The position numbers and the translations under genes were made by a program. The notes below the pieces were generated by a model. It did no database searches. It was not told the DNA's origin and saw only the letters and a list, made by a program, of their open reading frames with translations. This document shows positions 44,301-52,010 of a DNA stretch of 60,924 nucleotides, piece by piece. The number at the start of each line of letters is the position of its first letter. Position 1 is the stretch's first letter. The stretch comes from Anaerolineae bacterium. Lineage in GTDB: Bacteria > Chloroflexota > Anaerolineae > J036 > Brachytrichaceae. Location of the stretch: assembly GCA_023511655.1 (NCBI GenBank), contig JAIMBB010000004.1, positions 1 through 60,924 on the forward strand, read 5' to 3'.

Positions 44301-45311
44301 CTACAACGGCCGCACGTGCAGCAGCGCATCCGCTGCGGACGACCTGACCAGTGGGTTGCGCAGGGGCCGTCCGAACAGCGGCGAGGCGATCTCGAACACA
44401 TCGCCCGGCTGGGCCACCACGCCGGCCGAGCAGCTCAGCGCGGACGCGCCGAAGAAGTGCACGTGCACGTCGCCAGGGCGACGGAACTGCGGATACTTGA
44501 AGTGATGGTGCTCGATGTTGGCGATGCTGTGCGACATGTTCGCCTCGCCGGTGGCGAACGTCTGCGACCACACTACCTCGCCGTCGCGGCGCACGCACAC
44601 CGTGCCGGTGACGCTATCCGGCAGATCACCCACCCGCAACTCCGGGCCGAATGAGCACATGCGCAGCTTGGAGTGGGCCAGGTAGAGGTAGTTTTGGCGC
44701 TCCATGACGTGGTCGGAGAACTCGTTGGCCAGCGCGAAGCCAATGCGCAATACCTCGCCGTGGTCGCCGATCAGGTATAGCCCGGCCAGCTCGGCTTCCT
44801 CGCCTCCGTCCATCGCCCAGGGCGGCATGACCAGAGGTTGTTCCGGCGGAACGACCCATGAGCCATCGCCCTTGTAGAACCATTCGGGCTGGCTGCCGAT
44901 CGCGCCCGGGGCAGGCTTGCCGCCGGCCAGGCCCCACTCGAACAGGATGAGCGAATCGGTTTTACCGGCCGGTTGACCATCGGGCGCCTGCGCCTGAGCA
45001 TGCATGGCGTTGCGGGCCAGGGCGCTGCCCAGGTGGTTCAGGCCGGTGCCCGACAGCAGCATACGCGATGGCTCCGGATGGGTGAGCGGCGGCAACAGAC
45101 GACGGTCGGCCACGACGCGATCATAGGAGACGACCTCGCCGCGCAGACGCTCGATCGCGCAGTCGTGGAGCGACCGTCCCGACCTCGCGGCCACAAGCGC
45201 CAGGTCATACACGCCGGCGACGCCGCTCAACACTTGGAGCACGTCGCCCGCGGCGGAGGGCACGCCGACGCGCGGTCGGCCGTCATCATCGAGGAACTGC
45301 ACCAGGCGCAT
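44301..45311 (-). CDS. AraD1/GguC-type fumarylacetoacetate-hydrolase-family protein
   Basis: A 336-aa FAH-fold enzyme. Long matches to the AraD1/GguC branch include LLPPLTHPEPSRMLLSGTGL, NEFSDHVMERQNYLYLAHSK, LRMCSFGPEL and HHHFKYPQFRRPGDVHVHFF. Characterised relatives act as L-2-keto-3-deoxyarabonate dehydratases in pentose breakdown. ATG 45311 is chosen at the family N-terminus; TACAAT lies 16 nt upstream. No other arabinose gene is adjacent. Confidence 0.87.
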   Translation of the reverse strand: MRLVQFLDDDGRPRVGVPSAAGDVLQVLSGVAGVYDLALVAARSGRSLHDCAIERLRGEVVSYDRVVADRRLLPPLTHPEPSRMLLSGTGLNHLGSALARNAMHAQAQAPDGQPAGKTDSLILFEWGLAGGKPAPGAIGSQPEWFYKGDGSWVVPPEQPLVMPPWAMDGGEEAELAGLYLIGDHGEVLRIGFALANEFSDHVMERQNYLYLAHSKLRMCSFGPELRVGDLPDSVTGTVCVRRDGEVVWSQTFATGEANMSHSIANIEHHHFKYPQFRRPGDVHVHFFGASALSCSAGVVAQPGDVFEIASPLFGRPLRNPLVRSSAADALLHVRPL

Positions 45312-45417
45312 GGACAAACCGGTGCGGATTGTATGCCTGCGCCAGGCAATTGCAACAGGCCGGAGCCGCCGGCCGCACAAGGCCGCCTCCGCGTTACACC
45401 CCCGCCGCCCGTGGTAG

Positions 45418-45439
45418 GGGCGACCCTACGTGGTCGCCC
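45418..45439. repeat. REP-like palindrome GGGCGACC...GGTCGCCC
   Basis: 8-bp arms with a CTACGT loop in the 240-bp gap before the dehydrogenase gene. The rest of this gap is GC-rich with no gene seen, apart from TAGAAT at 45513-45518 as a possible -10 box. Confidence 0.6.
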
Positions 45440-45551
45440 GCACGGTGTGGTCACCCGCGCAACCGCGCATGCGCGAACGGGCGGCGGCGCAGCCGTCTGC
45501 AGCGAGCCAGGCTAGAATGCCCGTCCAGCAATCTACAGCAGGAGATTTCAA

Positions 45552-46607
45552 ATGCCTCGTGAAATCGTCACGCGAGACGGCACGTCGTTCCGCTTCCGCG
45601 AGTACACCCTGGAACCGCTTGGCCCGCGCGGCGTGCGCGTCCAGGTCAGTTTTGCCGCGCCCAAACACGGCACAGAGATGCAGGTCATCACCGGCAGCCC
45701 CTTCGAGCAAAAAGAATGGAACGCCGAGTTGCGCATGTTCTTGCCGCGCACGGCGCCGAGCGAATCACAACCAACGCCCAGGCCGGAACGCAACATCGGC
45801 AACATGATCGTCGGCACCGTGCGCGAGGTGGGCAGCGCCGTCACGCGCTTCAAGCCCGGCGACCGCGTATTCGGCTATGGCCCGATCCGCGAGGTGCATC
45901 AGGCCGACGAAGACCATCTCTACCCGTTGGGCAACCTCAGCGCGGTGAACGCGGTATGCGTTGATCCGGCGCACGTCGCCTTCGTGGCCGTGCGCGACGG
46001 CAACATCCGCATCGGCGATGCAGTCGCGGTGTTCGGCCTGGGCGCCATCGGCCTAATGGCCGTGCAAATCGCGCGCGCCGGCGGGGCGCGCAAGGTCTTC
46101 GCCATAGACCCGCTGCCCATGCGACGGGCCTTTGCCGAGAGCCACGGCGCCGACCGGGCACTGGATCCGAACGCGTGCGACGCCGCCCTGGAAATCAAGC
46201 GCGCCACCGACAACAAGGGCGTGGACGTGTCCATCGAGACATCAGGGGCCGGCCGCGCGCTGCACGAAGCAATCCGCTGCCTCCGGCAGTGCGGCACGGT
46301 GGTGCACGTGCCGTGGGGGCCGAAGGATTGCCGCGACCTGCACCTGAACGAGGAGTTTCATCACAACCGCCCCACCATCGTGGGCAGCCAGGCCTGGAGC
46401 GGATGGGCAAACCCCGACCGCTCGCATCCGCTGTGGGATCACACACGCGCCTACCAGACAACGATCGAGTTGCTCCGTGCCGGGTTGATCACGGGCGAAG
46501 GCATGGTGACGCCGATTGTGCCGTTCGACGCAGCGCTCGATGCCCTGGTCGCCATCCGCGAGCGGCCCGAGACCACGATCAAGTTCGGGGTAAGGATTGA
46601 GAATTGA
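45552..46607 (+). CDS. MDR-superfamily dehydrogenase lacking the catalytic zinc site
   Basis: A 351-aa medium-chain dehydrogenase. The nucleotide motif AVAVFGLGAIGLMAVQIARAGGARKV is near residue 155. Where zinc alcohol dehydrogenases have a GICGSD motif with the zinc Cys, this protein has FAAPKHGTEM, and no structural four-Cys loop is seen. A zinc-independent reductase is therefore likely. TAGAAT at 45513-45518 may be its -10 box and GGAG near 45541 its ribosome binding site. Its last codons and stop lie inside a 7-bp tandem array. Confidence 0.85.
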   Translation: MPREIVTRDGTSFRFREYTLEPLGPRGVRVQVSFAAPKHGTEMQVITGSPFEQKEWNAELRMFLPRTAPSESQPTPRPERNIGNMIVGTVREVGSAVTRFKPGDRVFGYGPIREVHQADEDHLYPLGNLSAVNAVCVDPAHVAFVAVRDGNIRIGDAVAVFGLGAIGLMAVQIARAGGARKVFAIDPLPMRRAFAESHGADRALDPNACDAALEIKRATDNKGVDVSIETSGAGRALHEAIRCLRQCGTVVHVPWGPKDCRDLHLNEEFHHNRPTIVGSQAWSGWANPDRSHPLWDHTRAYQTTIELLRAGLITGEGMVTPIVPFDAALDALVAIRERPETTIKFGVRIEN

Positions 46608-46649
46608 GAATTGAGAATTGAGAATTGGGAATTGGGAAATGAGAGATGG
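46594..46649. repeat. Heptamer tandem array, eight units of GAATTGA-type
   Basis: Units: GGATTGA, GAATTGA (three times), GAATTGG (twice), GAAATGA, GAGATGG. The array begins in the last codons of the dehydrogenase gene and ends in the start codon of the methyltransferase gene (ATG 46646), so it occupies the whole gap. Confidence 0.85.
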
Positions 46650-47263
46650 CCGATGACTTTCGGCTCACGCCGTCCGGGTGGAGCAGTTTCTACGATGCCG
46701 TGGCGCAGCGGCCGCCGCACGACACGCTGTTGAAGGCGCTGGCGCTGTTCGAAGGTGGGCCGGACCGCCGGCGCTTCGCGATTGACCTGGGATGCGGTGA
46801 AGGGCGCGACGCGCGCGAGATGCTGCGCCGGGGTTGGTGCGTGCTGGCGATAGACCGCGAAAGCGAAGCGATTCGACGACTGCTGGCGCGCACACCCGAT
46901 CACCAGCGCGAGCGATTGCACACGCAGGTGGCGGCGTTCGAAGTGCTGGCCGATTTGCCGGCCTGCGACCTGGTCAACGCCAGCTACAGCCTGCCCTTCT
47001 GCGCGCCTGGACAATTCCCGGCGCTGTGGCGGATGATCGTGGCGGCGATCCGGCCGCGCGGTCGCTTCGCCGGCAACTTGTTCGGCGTCCGAGATGGCTG
47101 GGCAGATGATGCGACCATGACGTTTCACACGCGCGCGCAAACAGAGGCGCTGTTGAGCGGCTTCAAGGTCGAATGGTTGCTCGAAGAGGAACGCGATGGC
47201 CACACGGCGACCGGCGAGCCCAAGCACTGGCATGTCTTTCACATCGTCGCATTCAAGCGGTAG
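46646..47263 (+). CDS. Class I SAM-dependent methyltransferase
   Basis: A 205-aa Rossmann-fold methyltransferase. SAM motif I is AIDLGCGEGRDAREML near residue 45; motif II is VLAIDRESEAI. It then has DLVNASYSLPFC at the motif IV position. It belongs to the small TehB/UbiE-like class; the substrate is unknown. The start codon is the last unit of the upstream heptamer array. Confidence 0.87.
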   Translation: MADDFRLTPSGWSSFYDAVAQRPPHDTLLKALALFEGGPDRRRFAIDLGCGEGRDAREMLRRGWCVLAIDRESEAIRRLLARTPDHQRERLHTQVAAFEVLADLPACDLVNASYSLPFCAPGQFPALWRMIVAAIRPRGRFAGNLFGVRDGWADDATMTFHTRAQTEALLSGFKVEWLLEEERDGHTATGEPKHWHVFHIVAFKR

Positions 47264-47293
47264 CCGATCGGAGTAAGATTGAATCCAAAAAAG

Positions 47294-48208
47294 ATGTCTA
47301 CCGCTTCACTCGCTTCGATTAAGACCATTGACGATCTGGAATCGGCGCTGCGCGCGCACAACTACATCGCCGAGCGCGGCCTGGCGACGGCCATCTTCCT
47401 GGCGCTGAAGTTACGGCGCCCGCTCTTTTTGGAAGGTGAGGCCGGCGTAGGCAAGACCGAGATCGCCAAGGTGCTCGCCCAGGCGTTGGGCACCGAGCTG
47501 ATCCGCCTGCAGTGCTACGAGGGCCTCGACGTCAACCACGCCGTTTACGATTGGAACTACACCCGACAGATCATGCACATCCGCTTGATGGAAGCGAAGG
47601 GCGAGCGGATCGAAGACGAAGAAGCCGAGCTGTTCGGGCCGAAGTTCCTGCTCAAGCGGCCGTTGCTGCAGGCGATCGAAGACAGCCGCGAGAAGCCGCC
47701 GGTGCTGCTGATTGACGAGCTCGACCGCAGCGACGAAGAATTCGAGGCATTTCTGCTCGAGGTGTTGTCGGATTTCCAGATCACCATCCCGGAGATCGGC
47801 ACCATCAAAGCCTCAGAGCCGCCCATCGTCGTCATCACGTCCAACCGCACGCGCGAGATCCACGACGCCTTGAAGCGTCGCTGCATCTATCAATGGATTG
47901 ACTATCCGAGCTTCGAGAAAGAACTGGCCATCGTGCGCGCCAAAGTGCCGGATGCGCCTGCCCAACTGGCGAAGCAGGTCACCCAGTTCGTGCAGGAACT
48001 GCGCCGCGCCGAGCTTTACAAGCTGCCCGGCGTGGCCGAGACGCTCGATTGGGTCACTGCCCTCGTCGCCCTCGATCAAACCGCGCTGGACGAGCGCATC
48101 GTGGATGAGACCCTCGGCGTGATCTTGAAATATCAGGACGACGTGGTAAAGGCGCGCACGGAACTGAACAAGAGCATCCTGGCCGTGATCAGCACCGGAT
48201 TCGCATGA
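47294..48208 (+). CDS. MoxR-family AAA+ ATPase
   Basis: A 304-aa AAA+ protein. Walker A is GEAGVGKTE at 48-56, Walker B is PPVLLIDELDRSDEEFEAF near 137, and sensor/second-region motifs ITSNRTREIHDALKRRC follow. The ATG at 47294 follows TAAGAT by 14 nt; an in-frame TTG at 47279 is less likely. It forms a cassette with a GNAT gene and a CoxE-like VWA gene, which is the usual MoxR-VWA pairing for assembly or metal insertion. The client enzyme is not in this window. Confidence 0.9.
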   Translation: MSTASLASIKTIDDLESALRAHNYIAERGLATAIFLALKLRRPLFLEGEAGVGKTEIAKVLAQALGTELIRLQCYEGLDVNHAVYDWNYTRQIMHIRLMEAKGERIEDEEAELFGPKFLLKRPLLQAIEDSREKPPVLLIDELDRSDEEFEAFLLEVLSDFQITIPEIGTIKASEPPIVVITSNRTREIHDALKRRCIYQWIDYPSFEKELAIVRAKVPDAPAQLAKQVTQFVQELRRAELYKLPGVAETLDWVTALVALDQTALDERIVDETLGVILKYQDDVVKARTELNKSILAVISTGFA

Positions 48209-48235
48209 TGCGAGGAGGCACGCGCCATCTTCGAC

Positions 48236-48793
48236 ATGAATCCTATCCTCTTCGATTTCCCTGACGTGATCGAGAGCGAACGATTGATCATTCGCGGTTT
48301 GCGGCCGAACGACGGCGTCTTGCTGGACGAAGCGATTCGCGAATCCTACGACCAGTTGCGTCCCTGGATGCGATGGGCCAGGCATCCGCCGACGCGGGCC
48401 GAGACCGAGGCATATTGCCGGCAAGCGAACGCCGACTTCATCCGGCGCGAGAGCCTGGGCATGATCCTGCTGCTGAAGAACGATGGAGTATGCCTGGGCG
48501 GCAGCGGGCTACACAACATTGATTGGGCGATTCCCAAGTTCGAGATCGGCTATTGGCTGCGCACGTCGTATGTCGGCCAGGGCTATGCCACCGAGGCCGT
48601 GAACGCGCTCACCGCCTTTGCTTTCGACGCACTCAATGCGCGACGGCTGGAGATCCGCGCCGATGACCGCAACGTGAGGAGCTGGCGCGTGGCAGAGCGT
48701 TGCGGCTTCGCGCTCGAAGGCATTCTGCGCCAGTGCGAATTGGACAACGACGGCGGGCTACGCGACATGCGCATCTACGCAAAAGTGCGATGA
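48236..48793 (+). CDS. GNAT-family acetyltransferase (RimJ/RimL-like)
   Basis: A 185-aa GNAT enzyme with SERLIIRGLRPND at the start, FEIGYWLRTSYVGQGYATEAV near 100 and LEIRADDRNVRSWRVAERCGFALEG near 140. This is the pattern of ribosomal-protein or small-molecule acetyltransferases. GAGGAGG is about 17 nt before the ATG, longer than usual. It lies inside the moxR-coxE cassette with an ATGA overlap to the next gene. Confidence 0.85.
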   Translation: MNPILFDFPDVIESERLIIRGLRPNDGVLLDEAIRESYDQLRPWMRWARHPPTRAETEAYCRQANADFIRRESLGMILLLKNDGVCLGGSGLHNIDWAIPKFEIGYWLRTSYVGQGYATEAVNALTAFAFDALNARRLEIRADDRNVRSWRVAERCGFALEGILRQCELDNDGGLRDMRIYAKVR

Positions 48794-49977
48794 CACCCAC
48801 GCCTCCCCCTTCGACTGAGCATCACATCGGTGGTGGCCAGTTGTGGCGCAACCTCATCCTATTCGGCCGCGTGCTGCGCGGGCTTGGGCTCGACGTCAAC
48901 CCCAGCCGCTTGATAGATCTGATCCATGCCCTGGAGCTGATCCAGATCGGCCGCAAGCAGGACTTCTACTTCGCTGCGCAGAGCCTGCTCGTGCAGCGCC
49001 GCGAGGACCTGCCGCTGTTCAAGGACGCCTTCGACCTGTTTTGGGTGGACCCGCGCGATCGCGTGGTCGCGCGCGGCGCGCGGCGACACGAAATGCCGTT
49101 CACCCGCCCGGAATTCGCGCCGCCTCCGCTGAAGCCACCGCCGGCCGAACCGCCGCCCAACGAGAGTGCGCGCGACGCCAACGAACGGCTGGTGATCGAG
49201 ACGACCTACAGCCCGAGCGACCGCGAAGTGCTGCGGCACAAAGACTTTTCGCAGTTGACAGAGGAGGAGATACGCGCAATCCGAGCGATGATGGATGAGC
49301 TGACCTGGCGGCCGGGCATGCGCCGCACGCGCCGGCTGATCGCCGGCAGCGGCGCCGCGCTCGACCTGCGCCGCACCTTGCGCCGCAACATCAAACACGG
49401 CGGCGAGCTGTTGATCTTCGCCGAACGCACGCCGAAGATCAAACCGCGCGCGCTGGTCGTCATCGCCGATATCAGCGGCTCGATGGAGCGCTACACGCGC
49501 CTGCTGCTGCATTTCATCTATACGCTCACGGCCGGGCTGGAACAGCCTGTCGAAACGTTCGTGTTCAGCACCCGGCTTACGCGCATCACGCGACAACTGC
49601 GCCAGCGCAGCGTGGATCGCGCCTTGCGCGACGTGTCGCGCGCCGTGACGGACTGGTCGGGCGGCACGCGCATCGGCGACGCGATCAAGACGTTCAACTA
49701 CCACTGGGCGCGCCGCGTCATGCGCAGCGGCTCGGTGGTGCTCATCATCAGCGATGGCTGGGACCGCGGCGATCCCCAACTACTCAAGCACGAGATGGCC
49801 CGCCTGCAACGTAGCTGCCATCGCCTGATCTGGCTCAACCCGCTGCTGGGCGCGGCGGACTACGAGCCGCTCGCGCGCGGCATGCAAGCCGCCCTACCCT
49901 ACATTGACGACTTCCTGCCCGTGCACAACCTGGCGTCGCTGCAGGACCTGGCAGCGCGGCTGGCGCGTCTGAAGTAA
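48790..49977 (+). CDS. CoxE-like VWA-domain protein
   Basis: A 395-aa protein with a MIDAS motif DISGSM near residue 230 (ALVVIADISGSMERY) and the CoxE-type N-terminal region (FGRVLRGLGLDVNPSRLIDL). The middle has a Pro/Glu-rich linker (PPPLKPPPAEPPP). Partners of MoxR ATPases like this one help mature metalloenzymes such as CO dehydrogenase. ATGA overlap with the GNAT gene makes it part of one operon. Confidence 0.88.
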   Translation: MTPTPPPSTEHHIGGGQLWRNLILFGRVLRGLGLDVNPSRLIDLIHALELIQIGRKQDFYFAAQSLLVQRREDLPLFKDAFDLFWVDPRDRVVARGARRHEMPFTRPEFAPPPLKPPPAEPPPNESARDANERLVIETTYSPSDREVLRHKDFSQLTEEEIRAIRAMMDELTWRPGMRRTRRLIAGSGAALDLRRTLRRNIKHGGELLIFAERTPKIKPRALVVIADISGSMERYTRLLLHFIYTLTAGLEQPVETFVFSTRLTRITRQLRQRSVDRALRDVSRAVTDWSGGTRIGDAIKTFNYHWARRVMRSGSVVLIISDGWDRGDPQLLKHEMARLQRSCHRLIWLNPLLGAADYEPLARGMQAALPYIDDFLPVHNLASLQDLAARLARLK

Positions 49978-50028
49978 GCTCACCTCCTGCAAGGCAACCT
50001 GCCCTGCCGGTTCGGTCGCCGCACTGGC

Positions 50029-50056
50029 TTGTCAACGCACCGCTTTCGTGTACTCT
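50029..50056 (+). promoter_or_regulatory. Promoter TTGTCA-16-TACTCT, leaderless
   Basis: TTGTCA (50029-50034), 16-bp spacer, TACTCT (50051-50056), then 7 nt to the ATG at 50064. No Shine-Dalgarno sequence. Confidence 0.6.
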
Positions 50057-50063
50057 GCTCGCT

Positions 50064-50774
50064 ATGAGAATCAAATGGCAAGGTCACGCCTGCTTCTACG
50101 TCACCGGAAATGGCGTATGCGTGGTGACCGATCCCTACACCCCGCAGCTCGCCGGGCTCGCCCCGCTGCGCGAGCCGGCCGATGTGGTGGTGACATCTTC
50201 CGATAACGACGCGTTCCATTGCTACGCCGAAGGCGTGCCGGGGAATCCGATCGTCGTGAACGCGCTGGACGTGGCGCGCCACGGCGGCAGTCAAGAGGTC
50301 AACGGGTTGCGCATAGATGCGATCGAAGCCATGGAGAGCGTGATCCACAAGGCGCACCCCGACCAGAACGCCATGTATCGCTTCACGGTGGATGGCGTGC
50401 AGATCGGCCACATGGGTGACGTCGGCAATCCGCTCACGCCGGCGCAGCTCGATTTCTTCCGCGGCGTGGATGTCCTGCTGGCGCTCACCGGCGGCCCACC
50501 TACCATTGAGCTGGACGACCTCGACCTGGCCATCCGCGAGATACAGCCGAAGGTTGTCATCCCCATGCACTACCAGATCCCCAACCTGCGACTGAACATT
50601 CTCGGCCTGGAGGCGTTCACGCAGCGATATCCTGCGGAGATGCTCGACCTGCGCAACGAAGCAACTGCGGAGTTCACCAGTGAGCAGTTCGCAGCGCCGA
50701 TGGCTGCGGGCACGCGCATCGTTGCTCTGCAGCCGGCGGCAGCGTCGCCGTGGACACGTTCTTCGGATCGGTAA
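50064..50774 (+). CDS. UlaG-like MBL-fold protein with degenerate metal motif
   Basis: A 236-aa protein resembling UPF0173/UlaG metal hydrolases: MRIKWQGHACFYVTG, VVTDPY, IGHMGDVGNPLTPAQLD, VVIPMHYQIP. The HxHxDH motif that follows DVVVT reads SSDNDAFH, so the first His residues are absent. The later His and Asp (GHMGD, MHY) remain. It may bind one metal or act non-enzymatically. It has its own leaderless promoter. Confidence 0.8.
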   Translation: MRIKWQGHACFYVTGNGVCVVTDPYTPQLAGLAPLREPADVVVTSSDNDAFHCYAEGVPGNPIVVNALDVARHGGSQEVNGLRIDAIEAMESVIHKAHPDQNAMYRFTVDGVQIGHMGDVGNPLTPAQLDFFRGVDVLLALTGGPPTIELDDLDLAIREIQPKVVIPMHYQIPNLRLNILGLEAFTQRYPAEMLDLRNEATAEFTSEQFAAPMAAGTRIVALQPAAASPWTRSSDR

Positions 50775-50913
50775 TTCAGAAGATGGCTGGGCTAATGCCG
50801 TTCCTGGGCCGGCCGTTGGGGATGACTTCCTAGCCCTCTTTAGACGCGGATGCCCAGGCCGGGGTTGCCGATAAACCGGTCATCCACCTCTGCGCCGTCC
50901 TCCAGAAATAATC

Positions 50914-50962
50914 GAGGCTTGAGCCGACTCACCTTCGCGCACAAACCATCGGCTGAAGCCTC
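50914..50962. repeat. Dispersed palindromic repeat GAGGCTTGAGCCG...CGGCTGAAGCCTC
   Basis: 13-bp arms with one mismatch, 23 nt apart, in the gap between the UlaG-like gene and the convergent E1 beta gene. Related copies are at 53012-53118 and near 21709. Confidence 0.75.
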
Positions 50963-50984
50963 CATTCCGGAGATGGTAAGAGGA

Positions 50985-52010
50985 TCATCCCCGCACCATC
51001 TCGCGCGCCACGCGCACGATGTGCTCGACCTGTGGCAGGTACGCCTGCTCCAGCACTGGCGCAGTGGGCGCGGGCACGTCCGGCGCAGCGATCCGTCGAA
51101 TCGGCGCATCGAGATGATCGAAGGCCATCTCGCCCAGCCGCGCGGCCACTTCTGCGCCCCATCCGCCGGTCAGGTTATCCTCCTCGACGATCAAGGCGCG
51201 ATTCGTCTTTCGCAGCGAGGCAATCAGTGCATCCCAATCCAGCGGCGCGAGGCAGCGCACGTCAATCACCTCGGCGCTGACGCCCAACTGCTCCAGTTCG
51301 ACAGCCGCCTGCATCGCCCGATGCACCATCAGCATGTTGGCCAGGATGGTGATGTCCGTCCCCTCGCGCCGGATGGCGAGCGACCCGAGCGGCAACGTAT
51401 ACGCCTCCTCCGGCACGAGCGCGACAGGGTCGAGCGAGGTCTTCTCTTTGCGTCCGCCCTTGCCGCCGTAGAGCAGCTTGTGCTCCAGAAACACGACCGG
51501 ATCGTCGTCCCAGATCGCGGCCAGCAGCAGGCCCTTCGCATCGTATGGGTTGGATGGACAGACCACCTTCAAGCCCGGCGTGTGCATGAAATAGGCCTCG
51601 GTGGATTGGGCGTGCTGCGCGCCGCGCCGCGTCGCGCCCACCGGCAGGCGCAACACCATCGGCACGCTGACCTGACCATTGCTCATGTAGCGCATCTTGG
51701 CGGCCTGGTTGATCACCTGATCCATAGCGCAAAAGACGAAGTCGCCGTATTGCATCTCGGCGATCGGGCGCATGCCGACCATCGCCGCGCCGACCGCCGC
51801 GCCGACGATGGCGATCTCCGAGATCGGCGTGTCCATCACCCGCTCGTGGCCGAACTCTTCCGACAGGCCGAGCGTGACGGTGAAGCCGCCGCCGAAGCCG
51901 CCAGGAATGCCGATATCTTCGCCGAGCAGAAACACGTGCGGGTCGTCGCGCATGGCCAGGCGCATCGCGTCGCGCAGCGCTTCGGCCATCGTCATCTCAC
52001 GGCTGGCCAT
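50985..52010 (-). CDS. 2-oxoacid dehydrogenase (pyruvate/acetoin type) E1 beta subunit
   Basis: A 341-aa thiamine-diphosphate enzyme subunit. It shows VFLLGEDIGIPGGFGG, RVMDTPISEIAIVGAAVGAAM, GATRRGAQHAQSTEAYFMHTPGLKVVCPSNPYDAKGLL and FLEHKLLY, the standard E1 beta blocks. It starts inside the end of the E1 alpha gene (14-nt overlap). Together they decarboxylate a 2-oxoacid or cleave acetoin. No E2 or E3 gene is in the window, so these must come from elsewhere or the lipoyl domain on E1 alpha is used. Confidence 0.92.
   Translation of the reverse strand: MASREMTMAEALRDAMRLAMRDDPHVFLLGEDIGIPGGFGGGFTVTLGLSEEFGHERVMDTPISEIAIVGAAVGAAMVGMRPIAEMQYGDFVFCAMDQVINQAAKMRYMSNGQVSVPMVLRLPVGATRRGAQHAQSTEAYFMHTPGLKVVCPSNPYDAKGLLLAAIWDDDPVVFLEHKLLYGGKGGRKEKTSLDPVALVPEEAYTLPLGSLAIRREGTDITILANMLMVHRAMQAAVELEQLGVSAEVIDVRCLAPLDWDALIASLRKTNRALIVEEDNLTGGWGAEVAARLGEMAFDHLDAPIRRIAAPDVPAPTAPVLEQAYLPQVEHIVRVAREMVRG

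Noticed and set aside
50840-51109. A small minus-strand frame spanning the repeat at 50914-50962
   Set aside because: It overlaps the E1 beta coding region in another frame and its translation is low-complexity repeat and antisense-like sequence.
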